Shown one piece after another: positions 18,703-26,363 of a stretch of DNA of 64,000 nt. The stretch is from JAICYJ01 sp963737445 (GTDB taxonomy: Bacteria; Actinomycetota; Thermoleophilia; Gaiellales; JAICJC01). A program made the position numbers and the translations under genes. Within the stretch, counting starts at the first letter, position 1, and each line of letters opens with the position of its first letter. The stretch spans positions 124,001-188,000 of the forward strand of contig CAVTSO010000015.1 in NCBI GenBank assembly GCA_963737445.1, in the 5' to 3' direction. The notes under the pieces were generated by a model. That model saw only the letters and a list, made by a program, of their open reading frames with translations, ran no database searches and was not told where the DNA came from.

Positions 18703-19863
18703 TTGAACCTCGATCTGACCGACGAGCAGCTCGCGATCCAGGAGACGGTGCGCGAGTTCGTGGATCGCCGCATCATGCCGGTCGCGCAGCAGAACGACAT
18801 CAACCACCACCTCGACTTGGGCATCATCGAGGGCATGGCCGAGCTGGGGCTGCTGGGCCCGGTGATCCCGACCGAGTACGGCGGCTCCGGGCTCGACTAC
18901 GTCTCCGAGGCGCTGATCTGCGAGGAGATCGAGCGCGGCGAGTCGGCGTTCCGCACGCTGATCTCGGTGCACGTCGGGCTGAACTCGCTGTCGCTGTACA
19001 GGTTCGGGACGGAGGAGCAGAAGCAGCGCTACCTGGTGCCGATGGCCAAGGGCGAGAAGCTGGGCTGCTTCGGGCTGACCGAGCCCGCCGCCGGCTCGGA
19101 CGTGGCGGCGATGCTGACCACCGCGATCAAGCAGGACGACGGCACCTACCTGCTGAACGGCCAGAAGAGCTGGATCAGCTACGCGACCGAGGCGGCCTAC
19201 TGCCTGGTGTTCGCGAAGACCGACCCGTCCGCGGCCCACAAGGGCATCTCGGCGTTCATCATCGAGCTGGACTGGGATGGCATCGAGGCCCGGCAGATCC
19301 CGAACAAGCTGGGAATCTGGGCCGGATCGACCGGTGAGCTGTTCTTCGACAACGTGCAGGTGCCGGCCGAGAGCCTGGTGGGTGCCGAAGGCGAGGGCTT
19401 CAAGATCGCAATGCACTCGCTCGACCAGGGACGGTTCACGGTGGCGGCCGGCGCCGTCGGTGTCGTGCGCGCGTGCCTGGAGGCATCGGTCAAGTACGCG
19501 AACGAGCGCAAGACGTTCGGCCAGGAGATCGGCAAGTACCAGTTCGTGCAGGACATGATCGCCGACATGGTGATGGGCTACGAGACCAGCCGGCTGCTGG
19601 TGATGCAGGCGGCGTACCTCAAGAACAAGGGCGTCCGCAACACCCGGGAGACCTCGCTGGCCAAGTGGCAGGCGACGGAGAGCGCGTTCAAGGCCGCCCA
19701 CCTGGCGATCCAGGTGCACGGCGCCTACGGCTACTCCGCGGAGTACCCGGTCGAACGGTACTTCCGCAACTCGCGCGCCCCGATCATCTACGAGGGCACG
19801 ACGCAGATCCACAAGATGATGCAGGCTGAGCACGCACTCGGGTACCGGAAGCTGAATGGCTGA
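18703..19863 (+). CDS. Acyl-CoA dehydrogenase
   Basis: The protein has 386 residues and is a flavoprotein that oxidises acyl-CoA at the alpha-beta bond. Family signatures are GLLGPVIPTEYGGSG, CFGLTEPAAGSDVAAM, NGQKSWISYA, ERKTFGQEIGKYQFVQDMIAD (in part) and the C-terminal RAPIIYEGTTQIHK, with the catalytic Glu in YEGT. The TTG start is preferred to a GTG six bases earlier because AAGGAG then lies at normal spacing. It overlaps the next hydrolase gene by eight bases. The chain-length preference is unknown. Confidence 0.9.
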   Translation: MNLDLTDEQLAIQETVREFVDRRIMPVAQQNDINHHLDLGIIEGMAELGLLGPVIPTEYGGSGLDYVSEALICEEIERGESAFRTLISVHVGLNSLSLYRFGTEEQKQRYLVPMAKGEKLGCFGLTEPAAGSDVAAMLTTAIKQDDGTYLLNGQKSWISYATEAAYCLVFAKTDPSAAHKGISAFIIELDWDGIEARQIPNKLGIWAGSTGELFFDNVQVPAESLVGAEGEGFKIAMHSLDQGRFTVAAGAVGVVRACLEASVKYANERKTFGQEIGKYQFVQDMIADMVMGYETSRLLVMQAAYLKNKGVRNTRETSLAKWQATESAFKAAHLAIQVHGAYGYSAEYPVERYFRNSRAPIIYEGTTQIHKMMQAEHALGYRKLNG

Positions 19864-20749
19864 GGCCACGCAGCGGCTGGTCGAGCTGGACGACGGCGTC
19901 TCGCTGAACATCGCCGAGGTCGGCAGCGGTCATCCCCTGATCCTGCTGCACGGCGGCCCGGGGCTCGATCACCACGAGCTGCATCCGTGGATGGATCCGC
20001 TGGCAGGGGCCGGGTTCCGGATGATCTACGTGGACATGCGCGGCCAGGGCGGGTCGGAGCGGGTCGACCCGCAATCGCTCACGATCCAGGTGTTCGCGCA
20101 GGACGTCGACCGGCTGGCGCGGGCGCTGGAGCTCGAGCAGTTCGCCCTGTACGGCTTCTCGTTCGGCGCGATCGTGTCGCTGGCACACGCGCTCGAGCGC
20201 GGCACGGCCGGCCAGTACGTGATCTCAAGCGGCGCGGCCTCCAGCGAGGCGCTGGCGGCCGACGTCGAGCGCGAGATCGACCGGTTCGAGCCGGCCGCGA
20301 TGCGCGAGCAGATCAAGCGGTCGTGGGACGCCGAGCCGAACGTGTCGACGGTGGCCGAGTTCCGCGACATCATGACCTCGCAGATGCCGTTCCACTTCTG
20401 GGAGATGGGCGACGCCTACCGCACGTTCACCGAGAAGGACGAGACCGTCTACTCACCGGAGGTGCTGGCGCACTTCGCGAAGAACGGCTACGGCGGCTTC
20501 GAGTGGGTCGACCACCTGCGCTGGATCTCCAAGCCGATGCTGATCGTGACGGGGCGCTACGACCGCACGTGCACGGTGGCGCGTTCCCAGGAGATCCACG
20601 ACGAGGTGGCCGGGTCGCGGCTGGTGGTGATCGAGAAGGCGGCGCACATGACGCACATCGAGCAGCCCAAGGCGCTGATGGACGCGGTGCGCACGTGGTT
20701 CACCGACCAGGGCGTGATCGGCCAGCAAGAGCCGGAGGCGACGAGCTAG
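19856..20749 (+). CDS. Alpha/beta hydrolase, proline-iminopeptidase-like
   Basis: The protein has 297 residues. LLHGGPGLDHH gives the HGGPG oxyanion motif typical of proline iminopeptidases and related esterases. The nucleophile elbow is YGFSFGAIV, the acid is in VTGRYDRTC, and the His is in KAAHMTHIEQP. It is translationally coupled to the acyl-CoA dehydrogenase gene, so a role in hydrolysing an acyl or amide intermediate is possible. The substrate cannot be told. Confidence 0.82.
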   Translation: MAEATQRLVELDDGVSLNIAEVGSGHPLILLHGGPGLDHHELHPWMDPLAGAGFRMIYVDMRGQGGSERVDPQSLTIQVFAQDVDRLARALELEQFALYGFSFGAIVSLAHALERGTAGQYVISSGAASSEALAADVEREIDRFEPAAMREQIKRSWDAEPNVSTVAEFRDIMTSQMPFHFWEMGDAYRTFTEKDETVYSPEVLAHFAKNGYGGFEWVDHLRWISKPMLIVTGRYDRTCTVARSQEIHDEVAGSRLVVIEKAAHMTHIEQPKALMDAVRTWFTDQGVIGQQEPEATS

Positions 20750-20758
20750 GACGGTGGG

Positions 20759-20983
20759 TCAGACCTCTACCAGGCGAACCTGGTAGGGCGACGAGCCCTC
20801 GGGCGACTCGGCATCGCGATAGGCCGTGGCGGCCGCGCGCAGCGCGGTGCGGCGGTGGCTGAGGGTGGCCAGCGTGACCCAGTCCGAGTGCGGGTAGCGG
20901 ACCTGCACGGCGAGCATACACCGGGGCGGTGCGATCACGATGTCGGGTTCAGCGGGGGGAGCGTTGACAACGGCGGTGCGCAT
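20759..20983 (-). CDS. Small hypothetical protein
   Basis: The protein has 74 residues, with a central segment MLAVQVRYPHSDWVTLATLS followed by HRRTALRAAATAYRDAES and ending in PYQVRLVEV. It has no membrane helix or cysteine cluster. It lies 25 bases downstream of the amidase gene on the same strand and is probably its co-transcribed partner. No family is recognised. Confidence 0.5.
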   Translation of the reverse strand: MRTAVVNAPPAEPDIVIAPPRCMLAVQVRYPHSDWVTLATLSHRRTALRAAATAYRDAESPEGSSPYQVRLVEV

Positions 20984-21008
20984 ATCTGCTGCCAGGATTC
21001 GTCACGAT

Positions 21009-21869
21009 CTACGCGCCTCCTTCATACGGCGCGAAAGCCGTATCGGCGAACGTGTAGGCGTCGGGCCGGCGATGGTCGAGCGCCGGCAGGGTGCTGCGTG
21101 TGGCGCGCTGGGCGGCCAGGTCGAGCTCGGCCACGATCACGCCGTCACCGGTAGGCCCCGCCTGAGCTATGACCGTGCCCCAGGGGTCGATGATCATGCT
21201 GTGGCCAAAGCGCGGCATGCCGTAGCCGCCGGGGTCGCTGTGCTGGTTGGCGGCCATCACGAACGCCTGGTTCTCGATCGCGCGGGCGCGCAGCAGCGGC
21301 TCCCAGTGGGCCATGCCGGTGACCAGGGTGAAGGCGGCCGGCACCGTCAGCACCAGCGCGCCGGCCTGCTCGAGGGCGCGGTACATTTCGGGGAAGCGCA
21401 GGTCGTAGCAGACCGAGAGGCCGACCGGCAGGCCGGACATGCTCGCCATCACCAGCTCGCCGCCGGGGGCGGTGCCGTCGGACTCGCGGTAGCTGATGCC
21501 GCCCACGTCGACGTCGAACAGGTGGATCTTGGTGTAGGCGGCGACGCGCTCACCGTCGGCAGAGAAGGCGATCGAGACGTTGCCGACGCGGTCGCCGTCG
21601 GCGATGGCGATCGAGCCGCAGATCAGGTCGAGTTGCAGTCGGCGCGCCCATTCTGACAACGCATCGAGAGTGTCACCGCCGTCCTCGAGCGACTCGGCGT
21701 AGGCGAGCAGCTCGCGGCCGTCGGCGATGGCGTTCCACTTCTCGGGCAGCAGCACCAGGCGGGCGCCGCGGGCGGCGGCGTCCTCGACCAGCGTGGCCAT
21801 GCGGGCGATGTTCTCGGCCTTGTCGCGCGAGGCAGAGAACTGCACGCAGGCTGCGGTGATGCGATCCAT
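21009..21869 (-). CDS. Carbon-nitrogen hydrolase (Nit-type amidase)
   Basis: The protein has 286 residues and belongs to the nitrilase superfamily. The catalytic triad is visible: Glu in LLPEKWNA (about residue 43), Lys in YTKIHLFDVD (about 114) and Cys in VGLSVCYDLRFPEMYR (about 153). FMVAANQ-like FVMAANQ and GHSMIIDPWG follow. The KIHLFD and CYDLRFPE context resembles Nit1/Nit2 enzymes that remove amide groups from deaminated glutathione or alpha-keto amides. Its ATG overlaps the ctaG stop (TGATG). Confidence 0.88.
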   Translation of the reverse strand: MDRITAACVQFSASRDKAENIARMATLVEDAAARGARLVLLPEKWNAIADGRELLAYAESLEDGGDTLDALSEWARRLQLDLICGSIAIADGDRVGNVSIAFSADGERVAAYTKIHLFDVDVGGISYRESDGTAPGGELVMASMSGLPVGLSVCYDLRFPEMYRALEQAGALVLTVPAAFTLVTGMAHWEPLLRARAIENQAFVMAANQHSDPGGYGMPRFGHSMIIDPWGTVIAQAGPTGDGVIVAELDLAAQRATRSTLPALDHRRPDAYTFADTAFAPYEGGA

Positions 21870-22638
21870 CAGGTGGAACCTAGCTCTTCGGGACGGCGCT
21901 CGTCATCCGCGAGCAGCTGGTGGAAGGTGAGGCTGAAGACCACAAACAGGATCAGGCTCTGCTCCACAGCCATCAGGATGCCGCCGAGCTGCTGGTCGTC
22001 GGGGGGGACAGCCCGAACAGGTGGGGCGTGGTGTCGTAGTAGGGGTAGATGGCGTTGGGGGCAAGGGCGATCAGGAGCGCGACGGGCGCGGCGAGGAAGA
22101 AGGCGGCGGCCAGGTAGACGAGCTTGGGCATCGGCTGCATGCGCCCGGAAACGAGCACCGGCCACCAGAAGAAGAGGCCGGCGGTGACGAACAGCAGGTG
22201 CTCGATGCCGAGCGCCCAGCGGTGGTCGAGGCCGTATCCGTAGACGGCGGGGATGTGGACGACGTACCAGACCGCCAGCCAGTAAGGCAGCGCGAATGCC
22301 GGGTGCGTGACGGCGCGCACCCAGGCACGGCGCTCGGCGGCGGCGGCCATGGCCGGGGTGAGGCCGAGCACCAGCAGCGGCGGCGCCCAGTCGGCGAGCA
22401 TCACGTTCTGGAGCAGGTGGAAGGAGAGCATCGAGTCGAGGGCGACGTGCTCGATCGGCGAGAGCAGGGCCAGGGCGATCAGGAGCAGGCCGCACAGGAA
22501 GCAGGCGCGGCGCCAGAGCGGCGCTGACATAACGTGCGCGGACCACAGGTACCAGGCGCCGAACAGGAGCAGGGCGACCGCCCACTCCGGGTCGAAGACG
22601 AATCGCCACGCGTCGAACTGCCCGGCGAGCAGGGTCAC
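21869..22638 (-). CDS. CtaG-family cytochrome c oxidase assembly protein (frameshifted near the 3' end)
   Basis: The protein is polytopic with about seven helices. It has the caa3-CtaG pattern LLSPIEHVALDSMLSFHLLQ, LADWAPPLLVLGLTPAM, VWYVVHIPAVY, HRWALGIEHLLFVTAGLFFWWPV and YPYYDTTPHLFGLSP. The last helix (ILMAVEQSLILFVVFSLTFH) continues in another frame after a run of seven G at 22001-22007, so a one-base error in the homopolymer is likely. CtaG proteins help insert copper into oxidase, but no oxidase subunit gene is in the window. The start is GTG, overlapping the clpS stop. Confidence 0.8.
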
Positions 22639-22940
22639 CCGGACTGCGTCAGCGGCGCCATCGTCAGCCCGAAACCCACCAGCTGCTCCCAGTAGTGCTC
22701 GGCCTGTTCCAGCTGGCCCTGCCAGACGATCGCCTGCCCGGCGTTGTGGATGCGGTCGGCGAGGCGCATGCCGCCCTCGAAGGTGAGGCCGGGAATGGTG
22801 CGGGCAAGGGCAAAGGCGACGCCGTCGAAGGTGTTGTGATCGTCGTTCTTGACAACGACCAGCCAGGGGCGGTCGCTGCCGGAGCCGGGGCCGGTCGTGC
22901 GCGGCTTCTGCTTCCGCACGGGCGGGGCGACCGTGGACAT
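22635..22940 (-). CDS. clpS: ATP-dependent Clp protease adaptor ClpS
   Basis: ClpS delivers N-degron proteins to the ClpAP/ClpCP protease. The 101-residue protein has a variable N-terminal tail and then LVVVKNDDHNTFDGVAFAL, where the Asn-Asp-Asp-His-Asn segment sits at the substrate-binding site. ADRIHNAGQAIVWQG and EQAEHYWEQL follow. The internal ATG at 22940 is chosen; the longer frame has no similarity. Its 5' end is three bases from the -35-like element of the divergent proS leader. Confidence 0.88.
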   Translation of the reverse strand: MSTVAPPVRKQKPRTTGPGSGSDRPWLVVVKNDDHNTFDGVAFALARTIPGLTFEGGMRLADRIHNAGQAIVWQGQLEQAEHYWEQLVGFGLTMAPLTQSG

Positions 22941-22942
22941 GA

Positions 22943-22973
22943 TTGCGAGTGTACCGGTGGCTGCTGGTACGCT
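22943..22973 (+). promoter_or_regulatory. Promoter of the proS leader
   Basis: TTGCGA (22943-22948) and TACGCT (22968-22973) are spaced by 19 bases. The A of an ATG is the seventh base after the -10, where transcription would start, so the RNA would begin at the leader start codon. Confidence 0.5.
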
Positions 22974-22979
22974 TGTGAC

Positions 22980-23051
22980 ATGACGCAGCGACGCGATATC
23001 ACCCACATCCGTGGCCCGGTCGTCGTCGTGCTGCCGCGCATCCCGGCCTAG
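22980..23051 (+). CDS. Putative leader peptide upstream of proS
   Basis: The 23-codon reading frame begins MTQRRDITHIRGP, continues VVVVLPRIPA and ends in TAG. Three of its last eleven codons are proline (CCG), and the gene downstream is prolyl-tRNA synthetase. It seems leaderless, with no ribosome-binding site and a -10 six bases upstream. Its stop codon touches the 5' arm of a strong hairpin. This is the arrangement expected for ribosome-dependent control by proline supply, but proline is not highly concentrated, so the reading is tentative. Confidence 0.4.
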   Translation: MTQRRDITHIRGPVVVVLPRIPA

Positions 23052-23107
23052 GCGTTCCCGGCCCACCGCCCCGGAACGCCGTGACGAACGCTCGCCTCGT
23101 CAACGCC
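23051..23107 (+). promoter_or_regulatory. proS 5' leader hairpins with competing pairing
   Basis: GGCGTTCC (23051-23058) pairs perfectly with GGAACGCC (23073-23080). A second stem pairs TGACGA (23082-23087) with TCGTCA (23097-23102). The sequence AACGCC occurs both in the first stem and at 23102-23107, just before the proS ATG, so the GGCGTT arm could pair with either copy. These are mutually exclusive folds, one of which would cover the translation start region. Confidence 0.4.
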
Positions 23108-23112
23108 GACAG

Positions 23113-24549
23113 ATGGATGCGCACATGAACACGCTCCCTTCAATCGAGAACGACTTTCCCGCCTGGTACGCCGACGTGGTGCGCCGGGCCGGCCTAGCCG
23201 AGAACGCGGCCGTGCGCGGGATGATGGTGATCAAGCCGTACGGGTATGCGATCTGGGAGCTGCTGCAGCGCCAGATGGACGATCGCATCAAGGCCACCGG
23301 CCACGAGAACTTCTACTTCCCGATGCTGATCCCGGCATCGGTGCTGGCGAAGGAGGCCGACCTGGTCGAGGGCTTCGCACCGGAGGTCGCTGTGGTGACC
23401 GAGGCCGGCGGCTCGAAGCTGGAGGAGCCGCTGGTGCTGCGGCCGACGTCCGAAGCGGTGATCTGGAGCACGTACGGGCGCTGGCTGCAGTCGTACCGCG
23501 ATCTGCCCTTGCTCTACAACCAGTGGGCGAACGTGGTGCGCTGGGAGCTGCGGCCGCGGCTGTTCCTGCGCACCAGCGAGTTCCTGTGGCAGGAGGGGCA
23601 CACCGCCCACGAGACCGAGCAGGAGGCCGTCGCGGAGTGCCTGCGGATCCTGCACGAGGTGTACGCCGACACCCAGCGTTCGGTGCTGGCGATGCCCGCG
23701 CTGCGGGGGCGAAAGAGCGCGGCCGAGCGGTTCCCGGGCGCGAGGGAGACGTTTACGACCGAGGCAATGATGGGCGACCGTAAGGCGCTGCAGGCGGCGA
23801 CGTCCCACTATCTGGGCGACGAGTTCGCGCGCGCCTACGGGGTCACCTACGCCGGACGGGACGGCTCCGAGCACCATCCCTACGCGACGTCGTGGGGCTC
23901 CACCACCCGTCTCGTGGGAGCCGTGATCATGATGCACGGCGACGAGCGGGGCCTGCGGCTGCCACCGGCGGTTGCGCCGCACCAGGTGGTGGTGATCCCG
24001 ATCCAGCCGGGGGAGGCATCGGTGCTGGAACAGGCGCACTCGCTGGCGGCCGAGCTGCGGGCGGCGGGCATCCGCGTGAAGCTGGACGACCGCGTCCATG
24101 TCCGTCCCGGCGCGAAGTTCTTCGAGTGGGAGCTGAAGGGCGCGCCGATCCGCATAGAGCTGGGCGAGCGCGAGCTGGCCCGTGGTGAGGTGTCGGTGGC
24201 CCGCCGCGATCGCGAGCCGCGCGAGTTGCTGCCGCTCGAGCGGCTGGGCGAGCGGATGCAAGGAATGCTGGGCGAGATCCATCAGGAGCTGTTCGACCGC
24301 GCCGCCGCACACCTGGCCGACAACACCCGGAGCTTCGACGATCGCGCCGAGCTGATCGAGTACCTGAAGGCGGGCAGCGGTTTTGCGGTCACCGCCTGGT
24401 GCGGCTCGCCGGAGTGCGAGGCCGCGATCAAGGCGGAGACTTCGGCGACCCTCCGCTGCCTCGCCCTCGAGCCCGAGGATCCCGGCGCGCGCTGTCCGGT
24501 CTGCGGGCGGCCCGGCATCGAGACCGCCACCTGGGGCCAGGCCTACTGA
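23113..24549 (+). CDS. proS: Prolyl-tRNA synthetase
   Basis: This enzyme charges tRNA(Pro). The 478-residue protein is of the shorter archaeal/eukaryal-like type without the large editing insertion. Class II motifs are YFPMLIPASVL (motif 1 region), LYNQWANVVRWELRPRLFLRTSEFLWQEGHTAH (motif 2 region, in segments) and YATSWGSTTRLVGAVIMMHGDERGLRLPP (motif 3 region, in segments). It is followed by the anticodon-binding domain and a C-terminal zinc-like part CGSPECEAAI and CPVCGRPG. ATG at 23113 begins MDAHMNTLP; the second ATG four codons later is also possible. Confidence 0.95.
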   Translation: MDAHMNTLPSIENDFPAWYADVVRRAGLAENAAVRGMMVIKPYGYAIWELLQRQMDDRIKATGHENFYFPMLIPASVLAKEADLVEGFAPEVAVVTEAGGSKLEEPLVLRPTSEAVIWSTYGRWLQSYRDLPLLYNQWANVVRWELRPRLFLRTSEFLWQEGHTAHETEQEAVAECLRILHEVYADTQRSVLAMPALRGRKSAAERFPGARETFTTEAMMGDRKALQAATSHYLGDEFARAYGVTYAGRDGSEHHPYATSWGSTTRLVGAVIMMHGDERGLRLPPAVAPHQVVVIPIQPGEASVLEQAHSLAAELRAAGIRVKLDDRVHVRPGAKFFEWELKGAPIRIELGERELARGEVSVARRDREPRELLPLERLGERMQGMLGEIHQELFDRAAAHLADNTRSFDDRAELIEYLKAGSGFAVTAWCGSPECEAAIKAETSATLRCLALEPEDPGARCPVCGRPGIETATWGQAY

Positions 24550-24560
24550 GGGATCCACGT

Positions 24561-24590
24561 GCCGGCCGCGGACACGGTTCCGCGGCCGGC
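24561..24590 (+). terminator. Terminator-like hairpin after proS
   Basis: GCCGGCCGCGG and CCGCGGCCGGC form a perfect 11-bp stem with an eight-base loop, starting 11 bases after the proS stop. There is no T-run, as is common for high-GC actinobacterial terminators. Confidence 0.55.
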
Positions 24591-24617
24591 AGGGCACAGC
24601 TCGTGACGCTCCCGTGG

Positions 24618-24649
24618 GCAACACCGGTGCCAGGCGCGGCTGTTGCGCC
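24618..24649. repeat. 32-bp hairpin repeat, copy 2
   Basis: GCAACACCGGTGCCAGGCGC followed by GGCTGTTGCGCC differs from copy 1 at 1820-1851 only by a two-base swap. The GCAACA/TGTTGC stem is conserved between the copies. It lies in non-coding DNA. Confidence 0.6.
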
Positions 24650-24875
24650 GACCGCGGCGTTGCAGCCGCGTGACGGCAGCGAGCGGCGAACGCTGCACCG
24701 GCGGACGAGCGGCGCGGTGGACGGCGCTCCGTCACACCCGGGGTCCGATTGCGGCGATTCACGCGCTCGCTGGACAGCCGCCCGTTGCGGCGACGTGACC
24801 CGCTGTGACATGTCCCCTCGGCGGCACATGTGGCGATGGCGGTTCCGCCGGCGTTGCGAGGACGTAGCGGATGTG

Positions 24876-26363
24876 TCAGGCCGGTGGCCGGCCGTAGCCG
24901 CCGCCGCCGGGCGTGCGGATCTCCAGCAGGTCACCGGCGCGCAACTCGCGGCTGACCTTGCCCGCGATCGGGCGGCCGTTCAGCCGGTTCTCGCCCAGCG
25001 CGCCGTCGCTGCCGCCGGCCGCTCCCCTCGGCGCGTGCCTGCGGCGCTCGGTCAGCAGCGACAGCCGGCAGTCTTCGAGCACCCGCATCGCCCTGATCAC
25101 TCCGTCGCCGCCGCGGTGCCGGCCGGCCCCGCCGCTTCCGGGTCGCAGCGCGTAGCGCTCGATCCGCAGCGGGTACTCGCGCTCGAGCGCCTCGATCGGC
25201 GTGTTCAGCGTATTCGACATCGCCACGTGCACCGCGCTCGGCCCGTCCCCGTCCGGACACGCCCCCTGGCCGCCGCCGATCGTCTCGTAGTACGTGAACC
25301 GCTCGTTCCCGATCACCGTGTTGTTCATCGTCCCCTGGCCCATTGCCGGAACCGGCAACGCCTGGCCGAACGCCGCCATCACCACATCCACGATCCTGCT
25401 CGACGTCTCCGTGTTCCCGGCCACCACCGCCGCCGGGAACCGCGCGTTCACCAGGCACCCCTCCGGCGCTCGCACCTGTACCGGCACGAACGCGCCGCCC
25501 GATGCCTCCAGGTCCGGCGCGCACAGGACCCGCACCACGTAGTACACCGCCGAGCGCGTCACCGACAGCGGGCAGTTCAGGTTCCCTGGCCGCTGGTCGG
25601 CCGTGCCCTCGAAGTCGATCTGCACTTCGTCGCCTCGCACCGTCACCGTCGCCCGGATTTCCGCCTCGCCCTCCAGCTCCTCGACAACGTCGCTCGCCTG
25701 GTAGCGCCCCTCCGGCACCCGCCGGATCGCCGCCCGCATCCGCCGCTCGGCGTAGCCGTGCAGCTCGTCCATGCCCCGCAGGAGGCCCTTCTGCCCGAAC
25801 CGCTCCGCCAGCTCACCCAGCCGCTGCGCCCCGATCGCGTGGCTTGACAGCTGCGCCCGCAGGTCGGCCGCCCGCTGTTCGGGGTTCCGCATGTTCGCCA
25901 GCATCAGCCGCAGCACCTCGTCCGTCAGCGGCACCGGCGGGATCACCAGGCCCTCCTGGTAGATCTCCCGCGAGTGAGCCGGCAGGCTGCCCGGCCACAT
26001 GCCGCCCACGTCCGCATGGTGCGCACGCGACACCAGCAGCCCCAGATCCCCCGCCCGCGAGACGAGCGTGATGTCCGGCAGGTGCGTGCCGCCGGTGAAC
26101 GGATCGTTCAGCACGAACACCGCCTCCGGCTCGGGATCCAGCTCCAGCACCGCCGCCACCGCATCGGGCATCGCGCCCAGGTGCACCGGGATGTGCTCCG
26201 CCTGGGCGATCATCCGCCCGTCCGGATCGAACACCGCCGTCGAGCAGTCCCGCCGTTCCTTGATGTTGGCCGAGTGCGCCGACCGGATGAGGGCCGCCCC
26301 CATCTCCTCCGCCACGCCGCGCAGCGCGGAGGCCAGCACCCGCAGCGTGGCCGGATCGCTCAT
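24876..26363 (-). CDS. hyuB: Hydantoinase B / oxoprolinase-family subunit
   Basis: The protein has 495 residues. N-terminal ERRDCSTAVFDPDGRMIAQ and HIPVHLGAM, then FVLNDPFTGGTHLPDITL, HHADVGGMWPGS, GNTETSSRIVDVV, GQGTMNNTVIGN and the C-terminal RPGSGGAGRHRGGDG and RTPGGGGYG mark HyuB. It works with HyuA as an ATP-dependent hydrolase or carboxylase on cyclic amides such as N-methylhydantoin or 5-oxoproline, or on ketones. The start overlaps the hyuA stop by four bases. Confidence 0.9.
   Translation of the reverse strand: MSDPATLRVLASALRGVAEEMGAALIRSAHSANIKERRDCSTAVFDPDGRMIAQAEHIPVHLGAMPDAVAAVLELDPEPEAVFVLNDPFTGGTHLPDITLVSRAGDLGLLVSRAHHADVGGMWPGSLPAHSREIYQEGLVIPPVPLTDEVLRLMLANMRNPEQRAADLRAQLSSHAIGAQRLGELAERFGQKGLLRGMDELHGYAERRMRAAIRRVPEGRYQASDVVEELEGEAEIRATVTVRGDEVQIDFEGTADQRPGNLNCPLSVTRSAVYYVVRVLCAPDLEASGGAFVPVQVRAPEGCLVNARFPAAVVAGNTETSSRIVDVVMAAFGQALPVPAMGQGTMNNTVIGNERFTYYETIGGGQGACPDGDGPSAVHVAMSNTLNTPIEALEREYPLRIERYALRPGSGGAGRHRGGDGVIRAMRVLEDCRLSLLTERRRHAPRGAAGGSDGALGENRLNGRPIAGKVSRELRAGDLLEIRTPGGGGYGRPPA

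Larger units (their letters stand above)
24550..24875. other. Gene-free interval between proS and hyuB
   Basis: The 326-bp gap lies between the converging ends of proS and hyuB. It holds a strong hairpin (24561-24590), the second copy of the 32-bp hairpin repeat, and near 24810-24835 two ACATGT palindromes. No convincing reading frame is seen. Confidence 0.6.
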
